Source: Kitasatospora gansuensis
GTDB taxonomy: Bacteria; Actinomycetota; Actinomycetes; Streptomycetales; Streptomycetaceae
Direction: 5' to 3'
Assembly (NCBI RefSeq): GCF_014203705.1
Contig: NZ_JACHJR010000001.1
Location: 6,572,001-6,636,000, forward strand
DNA length: 64,000 bases
This document shows, piece after piece, positions 7,598-15,587 of this stretch. The notes beneath the pieces are model-generated. The model saw only the letters and a program-made list of their open reading frames with translations. It had not been told where the DNA came from and ran no database searches. A program made the translations under genes and the position numbers. The first letter of the stretch is position 1, and every line of letters begins with the position of its first letter.

Positions 7598-9130
7598 TCA
7601 GTTGACGGATTTGGCCCGGCCAGCCCAGTACGGTTCGCGCAGCCGGAACTTCTGCAGTTTCCCGGTGGTGGTCCGGGGGAGTGACGAGCGGAACTCGACC
7701 GAGGTCGGCGCCTTGTAGCCCGCCAGCCGCTCCTTGCAGTGCGCGATCAACTCGGCCTCGTCACCCGCCGATCCGTCCCGCAGCACCACCAGCGCCTTGA
7801 CCGTCTCGCCCCACTTGGTGTCCGGCACCCCGATCACCGCGACCTCGGCCACCGCGGGGTGGGAGTACAGGCAGTCCTCCACCTCGATCGAGGAGACGTT
7901 CTCGCCGCCGCTGATGATGACGTCTTTCTTCCGGTCGGAGATGCTCAGGTAGCCGTCCTCCAGCACCCCACCGTCACCGGTGTGGAACCAGCCGTCGCGC
8001 AGCGCCGCCGCGCTCTCCTCGGGCTGCTCCCAGTAGCCCGCCAGTACGGTGTTGGACCGGACCAGCACCTCGCCCTCCTCGTCCACCCGCAGCTCGGTGC
8101 CGAGCGCGGGCGCGCCCTGCCGCACCAGCCTTTCCGCTCGCTCGGCGGGCGGCAGCGCGTCCCACTCGGCCCGGCCGCGGTTCACGGTGACGATCGGGGC
8201 GGTCTCGGTCAGGCCGTACAACTGCATGAACTCCCAGCCGAGTTCGGCCTCGACGCGCTCCACCACCGAGGTCGGCGGCGGCGCTCCGGCCACGATCATC
8301 CGGACCCGGTCCCGGCCCGGCACCGGTCCGTCCCAGTCGGCGGCGGCGTCCAGCACCGCGGTCACCACGGCCGGTGCGCCGCACAGGTAGGTGACGCCGT
8401 GCCGGTCGATCCGGCGCAGGATCTCCGCGCCGTCCACCTTGCGCAGCACGATGTGCCGGGCGCCGAGGCCGGTGAGCGCGAACGGCAGGCCCCAGCCGTT
8501 GGCGTGGAACATCGGCAGGGTGTGCAGGTACACGTCCCGGTCGCTGGCGCCGAAGTGCAGGCCCATCAGCACCGCGTTCAGCCAGAGGTTGCGGTGGGTG
8601 AGCTGAACACCCTTGGGGCGGGCGGTGGTTCCGCTGGTGTAGTTGATCGTCGCGGTGTCCGACTCGTCGACCGGGTACTCGACCGGGGCGTGCTCGAAGT
8701 CGTACAGCAGGGCGTCGCTCTCGGCGCCGAGCACGAAGCGGTGCCGCACTGGCACGCCCGCCAGCGCCGCGTCCAGCTCGGGGTCGACCAACAGGGCGGT
8801 CGCGCCGCTCTGTTCGACGATGTACGCGACCTCCTCGGCCTTCAGCCGGAAGTTGACCGGCACCAGCACCCGGCCGTGGCCGCTCACCCCGTACAGCGCG
8901 GTCATCAGCCGGGCGGAGTTGTGCGAGACGATCGCGACCCGCTCGCCGGGGCCGATGCCCAGCCGGTCGAGCCCGGCGGCCTGGGCCCGGGCCAGCTCGG
9001 CCATCCGACGGTAGCTCAGGTCGCCCCAGGACTGGGCGGGTTGGTCCGGTTCGTCGACCAGGCCGATCCGGTCGCCGTAGACCGTCTCGGCCCGGCGAAG
9101 GAAGTCCAGCACGGTGAGTGGAGTCTGCAT
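7598..9130 (-). CDS. AMP-dependent acyl-CoA synthetase/ligase
   Basis: A 510-residue ANL-superfamily enzyme that activates a carboxylic acid with ATP and joins it to coenzyme A. The P-loop is TINYTSGTTARPKGV (~residue 170). Further motifs are MQLYGLTETAPIVTVN, the hinge region GWFHTGDGGVLEDGYLSISDR with a following KKDVIISGGENVSS, and the late catalytic lysine in LPRTTTGKLQKFRLR. Length and motifs fit medium/long-chain fatty acyl or aryl-CoA synthetases; the substrate is not deducible. ATG 9130 was chosen because MQTPLTVLDFLRRAE begins the family's usual N-terminus, although the frame stays open far upstream. It is probably co-transcribed with the TIGR03084 gene. Confidence 0.92.
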   Translation of the reverse strand: MQTPLTVLDFLRRAETVYGDRIGLVDEPDQPAQSWGDLSYRRMAELARAQAAGLDRLGIGPGERVAIVSHNSARLMTALYGVSGHGRVLVPVNFRLKAEEVAYIVEQSGATALLVDPELDAALAGVPVRHRFVLGAESDALLYDFEHAPVEYPVDESDTATINYTSGTTARPKGVQLTHRNLWLNAVLMGLHFGASDRDVYLHTLPMFHANGWGLPFALTGLGARHIVLRKVDGAEILRRIDRHGVTYLCGAPAVVTAVLDAAADWDGPVPGRDRVRMIVAGAPPPTSVVERVEAELGWEFMQLYGLTETAPIVTVNRGRAEWDALPPAERAERLVRQGAPALGTELRVDEEGEVLVRSNTVLAGYWEQPEESAAALRDGWFHTGDGGVLEDGYLSISDRKKDVIISGGENVSSIEVEDCLYSHPAVAEVAVIGVPDTKWGETVKALVVLRDGSAGDEAELIAHCKERLAGYKAPTSVEFRSSLPRTTTGKLQKFRLREPYWAGRAKSVN

Positions 9131-9250
9131 ACGGTCACTCTGCCCGTCCGGCCCGGCCCGGCGACAGAGGGCGTGCCCGGACGGGTGAGACGGCGGGTGG
9201 CCGGGCCCGATGCCAGACTGGAGGACAGGGGCCGTCGTGAGGACACGGTG

Positions 9251-10648
9251 ATGAGCGGCAACCACGGAGTGATCGACGAGACGCTCCTCGGCGGGCTGCG
9301 GAGCTCGTTCCGAGGACGACTGGTCCGGCCGGGTGAGCCGGACTATGGCGAGAGCCGGCGGATCTGGAACGGCTCGATCGACCGCCGGCCCGCCCTGATC
9401 GCCTACTGCACCGGCGCCCCGGACGTGGCCGCCGCCGTCCGGTTCGCCCGGGCGAGCGGCCTGCCGGTCGCGGTGCGCAGCGGCGGGCACAGCTTCTCCG
9501 GCCAGTCGCTGTGCGACGACGGGATCGTCATCGACCTGTCGCCGATGAGGCGGATCACGGTGGACGCCGAGGCCCGCACGGTCCGGGCCCAGGCCGGGGT
9601 GCTGCTCGGCGAGCTCGACCAGCAGACCCAGCGGGCCGGTCTCGCGGTGCCGTCCGGGATCGTCACCCACACCGGGCTGGCCGGGCTGACGCTGGGCGGC
9701 GGCATCGGCTGGCTGATGCGCAAGTACGGGCTGACGGTGGACCAGCTGCTCGCGGTCACCCTGGTCACGGCCGACGGCGGGACGGTACGGGCGGACGCGA
9801 CGGAGAACCCGGAGCTGTTCTGGGGCGTGCGCGGCGGCGGCGGGAACTTCGGGGTGGTGACGGAGTTCGAGTACCGCCTCCACCCGGTGGGCCCGACGGT
9901 GCTGGCCGGGCCGCTGATCTGGCCGGTGGCCGACTCGGCCCGGCTGCTGCGGTTCTACCGGGACTGGATCACCGAGGTGCCGGACGAGTTGACCACGGCG
10001 GTGGTGCACCGCAAGGCGCCGCCGCTGCCGGAGATCCCGGCGGCGCTGCACGGCCGGCGGGTGGCGATGGTGATCTGCTGCTGGGCGGGCGACCTCGACC
10101 GGGGCGAGCAGGTGCTGCGGCCGCTGCGGCGGTTCGGCCCGCCGGTGGCGGACCTGTGCCGGCCCAAGCCGTTCACCGAGCATCAGGCGATGCTTGACCC
10201 GTCCTTCCCGGCCGGCCGCTGGTACTACTTCAAGTCCTGCGACGTGGCCGAGTTGACCGACCAGGTCATCGACATCACCGCCGAGCACGCCGCGCGGATC
10301 ACCTCCCCGCTCACCAGCTTCCCGATCTTCCAACTGGGCGGCGCGATCGCCCGGGTGGGGGAGGACGAGACCGCGGTCGGCGGTCGGCAGGCCGGTCACA
10401 CCTTCAACATCAACGGCACCTGCGCGGACGCCGAGGGCTTCGAGCAGGAGCGGACCTGGGCCCGCGGCCTGTGGACGGCGCTGGCACCGCACCACACCGG
10501 TGTCTACGTCAACTTCCTGATGGAGGAGGGCGAGCAGCGGGTCCGGCAGGCGTACGGGGAGGCGAAGTACCTGCGGCTGAAGGCGCTGAAGCGGCAGTGG
10601 GACCCGGATAACCTGTTCCGGCTCAACCAGAACATCAGGCCCGACTGA
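9251..10648 (+). CDS. FAD-binding oxidoreductase with berberine-bridge-enzyme C-terminus
   Basis: A 465-residue flavoenzyme of the VAO/PCMH superfamily. The FAD domain spans residues ~45-215: VAVRSGGHSFSGQ contains His80, the usual 8-alpha-histidyl flavin attachment, and GLTLGGGIGWLMRKYGLTVD binds the cofactor. The second attachment cysteine of bicovalent members is absent (HTGLAGLTLGG). The C-terminal BBE motif is YLRLKALKRQWDPDNLFRLN. Such enzymes oxidise sugars, alcohols or alkaloid-like molecules with O2 as acceptor; the substrate is unknown. ATG 9251 or the GTG just before it is the start. The ADP-ribosylglycohydrolase gene follows after 13 bases, so the two may share a transcript. Confidence 0.9.
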   Translation: MSGNHGVIDETLLGGLRSSFRGRLVRPGEPDYGESRRIWNGSIDRRPALIAYCTGAPDVAAAVRFARASGLPVAVRSGGHSFSGQSLCDDGIVIDLSPMRRITVDAEARTVRAQAGVLLGELDQQTQRAGLAVPSGIVTHTGLAGLTLGGGIGWLMRKYGLTVDQLLAVTLVTADGGTVRADATENPELFWGVRGGGGNFGVVTEFEYRLHPVGPTVLAGPLIWPVADSARLLRFYRDWITEVPDELTTAVVHRKAPPLPEIPAALHGRRVAMVICCWAGDLDRGEQVLRPLRRFGPPVADLCRPKPFTEHQAMLDPSFPAGRWYYFKSCDVAELTDQVIDITAEHAARITSPLTSFPIFQLGGAIARVGEDETAVGGRQAGHTFNINGTCADAEGFEQERTWARGLWTALAPHHTGVYVNFLMEEGEQRVRQAYGEAKYLRLKALKRQWDPDNLFRLNQNIRPD

Positions 10649-10661
10649 GGAGTCAACGCAG

Positions 10662-11822
10662 GTGCAGCAGCAGTCCTGGGGAGAACTGACGGCGTACCGA
10701 TCGAGGGTCCGGGGGTGTCTGCTCGGCGGGGCGATCGGCGACGCGCTGGGCAACCCGGTGGAGTTCCTGTCGCTGGACGCGATCCGGGCGAAGTACGGCG
10801 AGGCCGGGGTGACCGGGCTGGTGCCCGACTACGACGGTGTGGTCGGCCGGATCACCGACGACACCCAGATGACCCTGTTCACCGCCGAGGGACGGCTGGC
10901 GGGCTACCGCCGGTCCCAGGCGAAGGGCATCGGCGGCGCGGAGGCGGCCTTGGTACACGACGCCTACCTGCGCTGGCTGGACACCCAGGACCACCCGGCC
11001 CCGCCGCCCGCCGAGGGCCTGCGGCACCGCACCGGGCTGCTGCGCGAGGAGCCGTGGCTGTACGCCCGGCGGGCGCCCGGCAACGCCTGCCTGTCCGGCC
11101 TGCGGGCGGGCCACACCCCGGACCCGTACGCGCCGCTGACCGGCGAGCCCGGCCCGGTGAACCCGGGCTCGAAGGGCTGCGGCACCGTGATGCGCTCGGC
11201 GCCGTTCGGCTTCACCGGCCTGGGGGAGAAGCACTCCTTCGAACTCGCCGCCAACTGCGCCAAGATCACCCACGGCCACCCGACCGGCTACTACGCGGCC
11301 GGTGCCTTCGCGGCTCTGGTCAGCCTGCTGGTCGAGGGCGAGTCACCGACCGGCGCGGTGCTGCGCACGCTGGACCTGCTCGGCCGCTACCCGGGCCACC
11401 AGGAGACCAGCACCGCGCTGCGGGCCGCGTACGAGCTGGCCCGGGACGGCGAGGCGAGCGCGGCGAAGCTGGAGAGCCTGGGCGCGGGCTGGGTGGCGGA
11501 GGAGGCGCTGGCCATCGCGGTGTACGCGGCGCTGGCCAGGACCCGGCACCAGACCTTCCACGTCGGCAGCGGCGGGACGGTCTGCGAGCCGAAGCCGCCC
11601 CGGACCCCGATCGAGGCCGCCCTGCTGCTGTCGGTCAACCACTCCGGGGACAGCGACTCCACCGGCGCGATCTGCGGCAACCTGCTCGGCGCCCAGCACG
11701 GCGACGTCCGGCTGCCGCAGCACTGGCTGGCCCGGATCGAGGGCCGGGCGGTGATCGCCATGGTCGCGGACGACTTCGCCGCCGAGATCCGCCCCGGCGA
11801 GCAGCGGCCCTGGAACTACTGA
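10662..11822 (+). CDS. ADP-ribosylglycohydrolase (DraG/ARH) family protein
   Basis: A 386-residue all-helical enzyme of the DraG/ARH3 family, which removes ADP-ribose from proteins or other acceptors with two metal ions. It shows LLGGAIGDALGNPVEFL (residues ~21-35), the metal-binding ITDDTQMT (Asp66, Asp67) and the C-terminal metal motif VNHSGDSDSTGAICGNLLGA (~326-345). These are the aspartates expected of an active enzyme. The start is GTG 10662, right behind the FAD oxidoreductase gene. No ADP-ribosyltransferase gene is visible in the window, so the physiological target is unknown. Confidence 0.92.
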   Translation: MQQQSWGELTAYRSRVRGCLLGGAIGDALGNPVEFLSLDAIRAKYGEAGVTGLVPDYDGVVGRITDDTQMTLFTAEGRLAGYRRSQAKGIGGAEAALVHDAYLRWLDTQDHPAPPPAEGLRHRTGLLREEPWLYARRAPGNACLSGLRAGHTPDPYAPLTGEPGPVNPGSKGCGTVMRSAPFGFTGLGEKHSFELAANCAKITHGHPTGYYAAGAFAALVSLLVEGESPTGAVLRTLDLLGRYPGHQETSTALRAAYELARDGEASAAKLESLGAGWVAEEALAIAVYAALARTRHQTFHVGSGGTVCEPKPPRTPIEAALLLSVNHSGDSDSTGAICGNLLGAQHGDVRLPQHWLARIEGRAVIAMVADDFAAEIRPGEQRPWNY

Positions 11823-11955
11823 GCCGCCTCGTTCGTGGACGGTGCTCCGGTCGGGGGGAAACGGTGGGCCGGACGGGTGACGGGGCGCAACCCGCCTCAT
11901 GCTCGGGGCGTGCCGTGCCGATCCTTCAGGCGTCTCGTACCAACTTGGAGGATTC

Positions 11956-12303
11956 ATGCGTACGACCCTTGCCAAGATCACCGCTGCCGCCGCGATCTGT
12001 GGCTGCGCGCTGCTCATCGGCGCCGGCACGGCCTCGGCCCACTCCTGCCGCCACTCGCACGGCTCGCTGGCGGTCGGCGGCAACGCCATCACGCACGGCG
12101 GCGGCGACGCCCTGGCGGTCGGCGGTGACGTGGACGCCGCCGGTGCGGCCGGTGCCGTCGGTGGCGATGCGACGGGTGTCGACTTCGCGGGCGCGGTCGG
12201 TGGCGACGCGCTGGCGGTCGGCCCGGCGGCGGCCGTGGGCGGCGACGCCGAGTCGCTCTGCGAGGACGCCTTCGCGGTGGGCGGCGACGCGGTCGGCTAC
12301 TGA
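11956..12303 (+). CDS. Secreted AVGGDA-repeat protein
   Basis: A 115-residue precursor with a Sec signal peptide (residues 1-~32, ending at GTASA) and a mature part of ~83 residues. That part is nearly all Gly, Ala, Val and Asp, organised as imperfect copies of (L/A/F)AVGGDA: LAVGGNA, LAVGGDV, GAVGGDA twice, AAVGGDA and FAVGGDA. Two cysteines (HSCRHSH near the mature N-terminus and SLCED near the end) could pair. There are almost no charged or aromatic residues except Asp. I do not recognise the family; the repeats suggest a beta-rich, possibly surface-assembled protein. ATG 11956 follows TTGGAGG. A strong terminator lies 26 bases after the stop. Confidence 0.82.
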   Translation: MRTTLAKITAAAAICGCALLIGAGTASAHSCRHSHGSLAVGGNAITHGGGDALAVGGDVDAAGAAGAVGGDATGVDFAGAVGGDALAVGPAAAVGGDAESLCEDAFAVGGDAVGY

Positions 12304-12328
12304 GCCTTCCGCCGCTGAGTGATCGTCA

Positions 12329-12362
12329 GCAGGGCCGGCCGTCGGTCGACGGCCGGCCCTGC
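12329..12362. terminator. Strong bidirectional hairpin terminator
   Basis: A perfect 15-bp inverted repeat (GCAGGGCCGGCCGTC and its complement) with a 4-base GGTC loop. It sits between the convergent repeat-protein and VOC genes and could end transcription in both directions. There is no T-run, as is common in Streptomyces. Confidence 0.75.
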
Positions 12363-12399
12363 CGGTTGTTCGGGTGACTGCTGCTCAGGTGACCGCTGG

Positions 12400-12897
12400 T
12401 CAGGTGGCCGAGCCGGCCGCGGCGCCGGTCTTCAGCTCGGTGCCCCAGCGGTCGATCTCGGCCTGGAGGTCGAGCCGCCGCATGTTCGCCTTGTCGAGCG
12501 AGGCCCACTCCTCGCGCGGCACCCGCCACATCACCTCGAACTCGATGCCGTCCGGGTCCTGGGCGTACAGCGACTTCGACACGCCGTGGTCGGTGGCGCC
12601 GACCAGCGCTTCCCGCCGGGTGAGCTTCTCGGCGATCTCCGCCAGCTCGCCGAGCGTGCCCACCTCCCAGGCGAGGTGGTAGAGGCCGACCCCGCCGCGC
12701 GGCTGCGCCGGTGCGGCGGCGCCGACCGAGAACAGGCCGAGGTCGTGGTCGTTCAGCGTCTCGGCGGCGCTCAGGAAGGCGGCCCGGCCGGGGATCTCGA
12801 CGTCGACCTTGAAGCCGAAGGTGTCGGTGTAGAAGGCCACGGAACGGGCCACGTCGCGGACGTACAGCACGGCGTGGTTCAGGCGACGGACGGACAT
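12400..12897 (-). CDS. VOC-family (glyoxalase/extradiol dioxygenase-like) protein
   Basis: A 165-residue single vicinal-oxygen-chelate module with two beta-alpha-beta-beta-beta repeats. Candidate metal ligands are His in RLNHAVLYVRD, His in VGLYHLAWEV, and Glu in DPDGIEFEVMW. The YAQDPDGIEFEV ending is typical of catechol-2,3-dioxygenase-like and glyoxalase members. The start at ATG 12897 (MSVRRLNHAV) is the family's usual one. The gene is divergent from a MarR regulator, with two palindromes in the shared promoter region. The likely role is detoxification or ring cleavage of a ligand sensed by the MarR protein; the substrate is unknown. Confidence 0.88.
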   Translation of the reverse strand: MSVRRLNHAVLYVRDVARSVAFYTDTFGFKVDVEIPGRAAFLSAAETLNDHDLGLFSVGAAAPAQPRGGVGLYHLAWEVGTLGELAEIAEKLTRREALVGATDHGVSKSLYAQDPDGIEFEVMWRVPREEWASLDKANMRRLDLQAEIDRWGTELKTGAAAGSAT

Positions 12898-12920
12898 GGC
12901 TACTCCTGTGGTCCTTGCTA

Positions 12921-12934
12921 GTTCAAATTTGAAC
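12921..12934. promoter_or_regulatory. MarR-type operator, site 1
   Basis: GTTCAAATTTGAAC is a perfect 14-bp palindrome, located 24 bases upstream of the VOC gene start. A near-identical second site lies 39 bases further on. Palindromes with TTCAAATTTGAA-like cores are typical of MarR-family binding sites. Confidence 0.75.
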
Positions 12935-12959
12935 CCTATGGTGACCACGGTACACCTTG

Positions 12960-12973
12960 GTTCGAATTTGAAC
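12960..12973. promoter_or_regulatory. MarR-type operator, site 2
   Basis: GTTCGAATTTGAAC differs from site 1 by one base and lies 20 bases upstream of the marR start codon. Two sites, one near each divergent gene, point to autoregulation together with control of the VOC gene. Confidence 0.7.
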
Positions 12974-12992
12974 AACTGGGTACGATAGGACC

Positions 12993-13457
12993 ATGGACGA
13001 ACCCCGGTGGTTGGACGAGCGCGAGATGGCGGCATGGCGGGGCTTCGTGGCCGCCAGCAATCTGATCGAGCGCCGCCTCGAACAGCAGCTCAAGGAGAGT
13101 GCCGGGCTCTCCCACACCCAGTACGAGATCCTGGTGCAGCTCTCCGCCGCGCCGGACGGCGCGCTCCGGATGACCGACCTGGCCGACCGGCTGGTCACCT
13201 CCAAGAGCGGCCTCACCTACCAGGTCACCCAGCTCGAGAAGTCCGGCCTGGTCGGCCGCCGCTCCTGTCCGAGCGACGTCCGCGGCGTCTTCGCCGAGAT
13301 CACCGACCAGGGCTGGCGAGTCCTCCGGGAGGCCGCCCCCGGCCACGTCGCCACCGTCCGCGAGGTCCTGATCGACGTGCTCACCCCCGAGCAGCTGGTG
13401 GTGCTCGCCGAGAGCCTCGGTACGGTCAGCGACCGGCTCCGGGCGGCCGAGAAGTAG
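12993..13457 (+). CDS. MarR-family transcriptional regulator
   Basis: A 154-residue winged-helix regulator. The core spans residues ~40-110 with LSHTQYEILVQLSAAPDG, the recognition helix region MTDLADRLVTSKSGLTYQVTQLEKSGLV, and a wing around RRSCPSDVRGVFAEITDQG. It is divergent from the VOC gene. The two palindromes between them are the probable operators, so it most likely represses both genes and releases DNA on binding a phenolic or electrophilic ligand (inference). The single cysteine at the start of the wing could be redox-sensitive, but nothing proves that. Confidence 0.93.
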   Translation: MDEPRWLDEREMAAWRGFVAASNLIERRLEQQLKESAGLSHTQYEILVQLSAAPDGALRMTDLADRLVTSKSGLTYQVTQLEKSGLVGRRSCPSDVRGVFAEITDQGWRVLREAAPGHVATVREVLIDVLTPEQLVVLAESLGTVSDRLRAAEK

Positions 13458-13494
13458 CCGGGCCGACCGTCCGAGCCCAGGGCGTGAGGAGGGG

Positions 13495-14583
13495 TCAGGG
13501 CAGGGTGACGGCGCGGACGCAGAGCACGTCCGGCAGGTGGGAGCTGATCAGGCGCCAGCTGTCGCCCGCGTCGGCGGAGCCGTACACCTCGCCGTTGCGG
13601 TTGCCGAAGTAGACGCCGGCCGGTTCGCCGTCGTCGGTGCAGAGGGCGTCGCGGAGCACCACGCCGTAGTGGTCCTCGGTGGGCAGTCCGGTGCTCAGCG
13701 GCTGCCAGCTGGCGCCGGCGTCGGTGGTGCGGAAGATCCGGCAGCGGCGGTCGACCGGGAGCCGGGCGTAGTCCGCGTCGAGCGGGAAGAGGTAGGCGGT
13801 GCCGGGCCGCCGGGGGTGGGTGGCCAGGCCGAAGCCGAAGGTGGCGGGGAGGTCGGCGCCGATGTCGGTCCAGCGTTCACCGGCGTCGTCGGTGCGGTAG
13901 ACGCCGCCGTGGTTCTGCAGGTAGAGCCGGTCGGGGTCGGCCGGGTCGGCGGCGATCTTGTGCACGCACTGGCCGAACTCCGGGTACTCGTCCGGCAGGA
14001 AGGAGACCCGGATGCCGGTGTTGGCCGGGCGCCAGTTGGCGCCGCCGTCCTCGGTCCGGTAGACGCCGCCGGTGGAGACCGCGACGGTGAGCGCGGTCGC
14101 GTCGCGCGGGTCCGTCACGATGGAGTGCAGGCCCTGGCCGCCGAACCCGGCCGCCCACTCGGCCCGCTGCGGGTGCGACCAGAGCGCCTCGTCCAGTACG
14201 AAGCTCTCGCCGCCGTCGGTGGAGCGGAACAGCGCGGCGGGCTGGGTGCCCGCGTACACCACGCCGGGGGCCTCGGGCCCGGCCGGCTGGAGCTGCCAGA
14301 CCCGCTCCAGCGAGGTGCCGGTGTGCTCGGGGAAGCGGACCGCGGGGCTGCTCGGCTCCTGCCAACTGGCGCCGAGATCGTCGGACCACCAGACCGACGG
14401 GCCCCAGTGGCTGCTGTCGGCGCCGACCAGGATGCGGGGGCGGTCGCCGCGACGGTCGACGGCGACCGAGTAGATCGCGTTCATCGCGAAGTGCGGTCCG
14501 GTGAACTCCCAGGCCGCGCGGTCGGGGCTGCGGCCCAGGAACAGGCCCTTCTGCGTGCCGACGGCCAACAGCGTCTCGGTCAT
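13495..14583 (-). CDS. BNR/Asp-box repeat (sialidase-like beta-propeller) protein
   Basis: A 362-residue predicted beta-propeller. At least six Asp-box motifs (S/T-x-D-x-G-x-S/T-W) are spaced along it: WWSDDLGASW, FRSTDGGESF, YRTEDGGANW, YRTDDAGERW, FRTTDAGASW and YGSADAGDSW. Such proteins resemble exo-alpha-sialidases and photosynthesis assembly factor HCF136, but no sialidase catalytic Arg triad or Tyr/Glu pair can be assigned, so enzymatic activity is doubtful. There is no signal peptide, hence a cytoplasmic location. ATG 14583 starts a typical MTETLLAVGTQKGLFL. It is divergent from the pirin gene. Confidence 0.85.
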   Translation of the reverse strand: MTETLLAVGTQKGLFLGRSPDRAAWEFTGPHFAMNAIYSVAVDRRGDRPRILVGADSSHWGPSVWWSDDLGASWQEPSSPAVRFPEHTGTSLERVWQLQPAGPEAPGVVYAGTQPAALFRSTDGGESFVLDEALWSHPQRAEWAAGFGGQGLHSIVTDPRDATALTVAVSTGGVYRTEDGGANWRPANTGIRVSFLPDEYPEFGQCVHKIAADPADPDRLYLQNHGGVYRTDDAGERWTDIGADLPATFGFGLATHPRRPGTAYLFPLDADYARLPVDRRCRIFRTTDAGASWQPLSTGLPTEDHYGVVLRDALCTDDGEPAGVYFGNRNGEVYGSADAGDSWRLISSHLPDVLCVRAVTLP

Positions 14584-14728
14584 GGCGCACCACCTGTGAG
14601 TGTCGGGCGGGATCCCGCCCGACAGTCTGCTCCGGGAGGCTCGGCTGCGCACGGCAGCACGCCGGGAATGCGGGCGGCAGCCTTGATGGTTTAGGATTCA
14701 ACAAGACCGAGAGAAGGAGTTGGATCCG

Positions 14729-15490
14729 ATGGCCTCCACGATCGACATCCGCCGGGCGGACGAGCGGTTCCACACCAGGGCGGGGTGGCTGGAGTCGCAC
14801 CACTCCTTCTCCTTCTCCCGGCACTGGGACCCGGGCAACACCCACTTCGGCCTGCTGCTGGTCTCCAACGACGACGTGATCGCCCCCGGCACCGGCTTCG
14901 ACACCCACCCGCACCGGGACATGGAGATCATCACCTGGGTGCTCGACGGCGGCCTGGTCCACCAGGACTCCGAGGGCAACAACGGCGTCATCTACCCCGG
15001 TCTGGCCCAGCGGATGAGCGCCGGCGCGGGCATCCTGCACAGCGAGAAGAACGACTCCTGGACGCTCACCGGCGCCCCCGAGCACCGCGACCCGGTCCGC
15101 CTGATCCAGATGTGGGTGATCCCCGACACGGCCGGCATCGCCCCCGGCTACGAACAGCTCGACATCAACGACCAGCTCGGCCAAGGTGGTTGGATCACCC
15201 TCGCATCCGGCATGACCAAGCACGCCAACCAGCGCGCGATCGGCATCCGGCAGCAGAACGCCGCCCTGCACGTCGCCCGCCTCCGCCCCTCCGAGACCCT
15301 CGACACCGTCACCGCCCCGTTCGCCCACCTGTTCGTGGCCCGCGGTGAACTCGCCCTGGAAGGCAGCGGGTTGCTCCACGAGGGCGACGCCGCCCGGATC
15401 GGCGCGGCCGAGGGCCAGCGGATCACGGCGGGGCCCGAGGGCGCCGAGGTGCTGCTCTGGGAGATGAACACCGCCGTCGACTTCGCCTGA
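14729..15490 (+). CDS. Pirin-family protein (YhhW-type quercetinase-like)
   Basis: A 253-residue bicupin. The N-terminal cupin carries the metal ligands His60 and His62 (DTHPHRDMEII), His104 and Glu106 (GILHSEKN), exactly the pirin pattern. The C-terminal half has the degenerate second cupin. YhhW homologues oxidise quercetin in vitro and others modulate redox enzymes. ATG 14729 was preferred over the in-frame TTG at 14720 because GAAGGAG lies at 14713-14719 with ideal spacing. The function here is unknown, but the fold and metal site are clear. Confidence 0.92.
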   Translation: MASTIDIRRADERFHTRAGWLESHHSFSFSRHWDPGNTHFGLLLVSNDDVIAPGTGFDTHPHRDMEIITWVLDGGLVHQDSEGNNGVIYPGLAQRMSAGAGILHSEKNDSWTLTGAPEHRDPVRLIQMWVIPDTAGIAPGYEQLDINDQLGQGGWITLASGMTKHANQRAIGIRQQNAALHVARLRPSETLDTVTAPFAHLFVARGELALEGSGLLHEGDAARIGAAEGQRITAGPEGAEVLLWEMNTAVDFA

Positions 15491-15587
15491 CGGGTCGACC
15501 GGAGCGGGATACTAACGGCCCGACCCCGCCGACCAGGTGATCAGGCATATTCTTCGGGACGCTCCGGTCGGCCGGCCCCCGGCGCGG

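Noticed and set aside
7739..9250. Long N-terminal extension of the FAD oxidoreductase frame
   Set aside because: It is antisense to the acyl-CoA synthetase and is low-complexity; the enzyme's normal N-terminus starts at ATG 9251.
9131..10753. N-terminal extension of the acyl-CoA synthetase frame
   Set aside because: Antisense to the FAD oxidoreductase; the family's normal start is ATG 9130.
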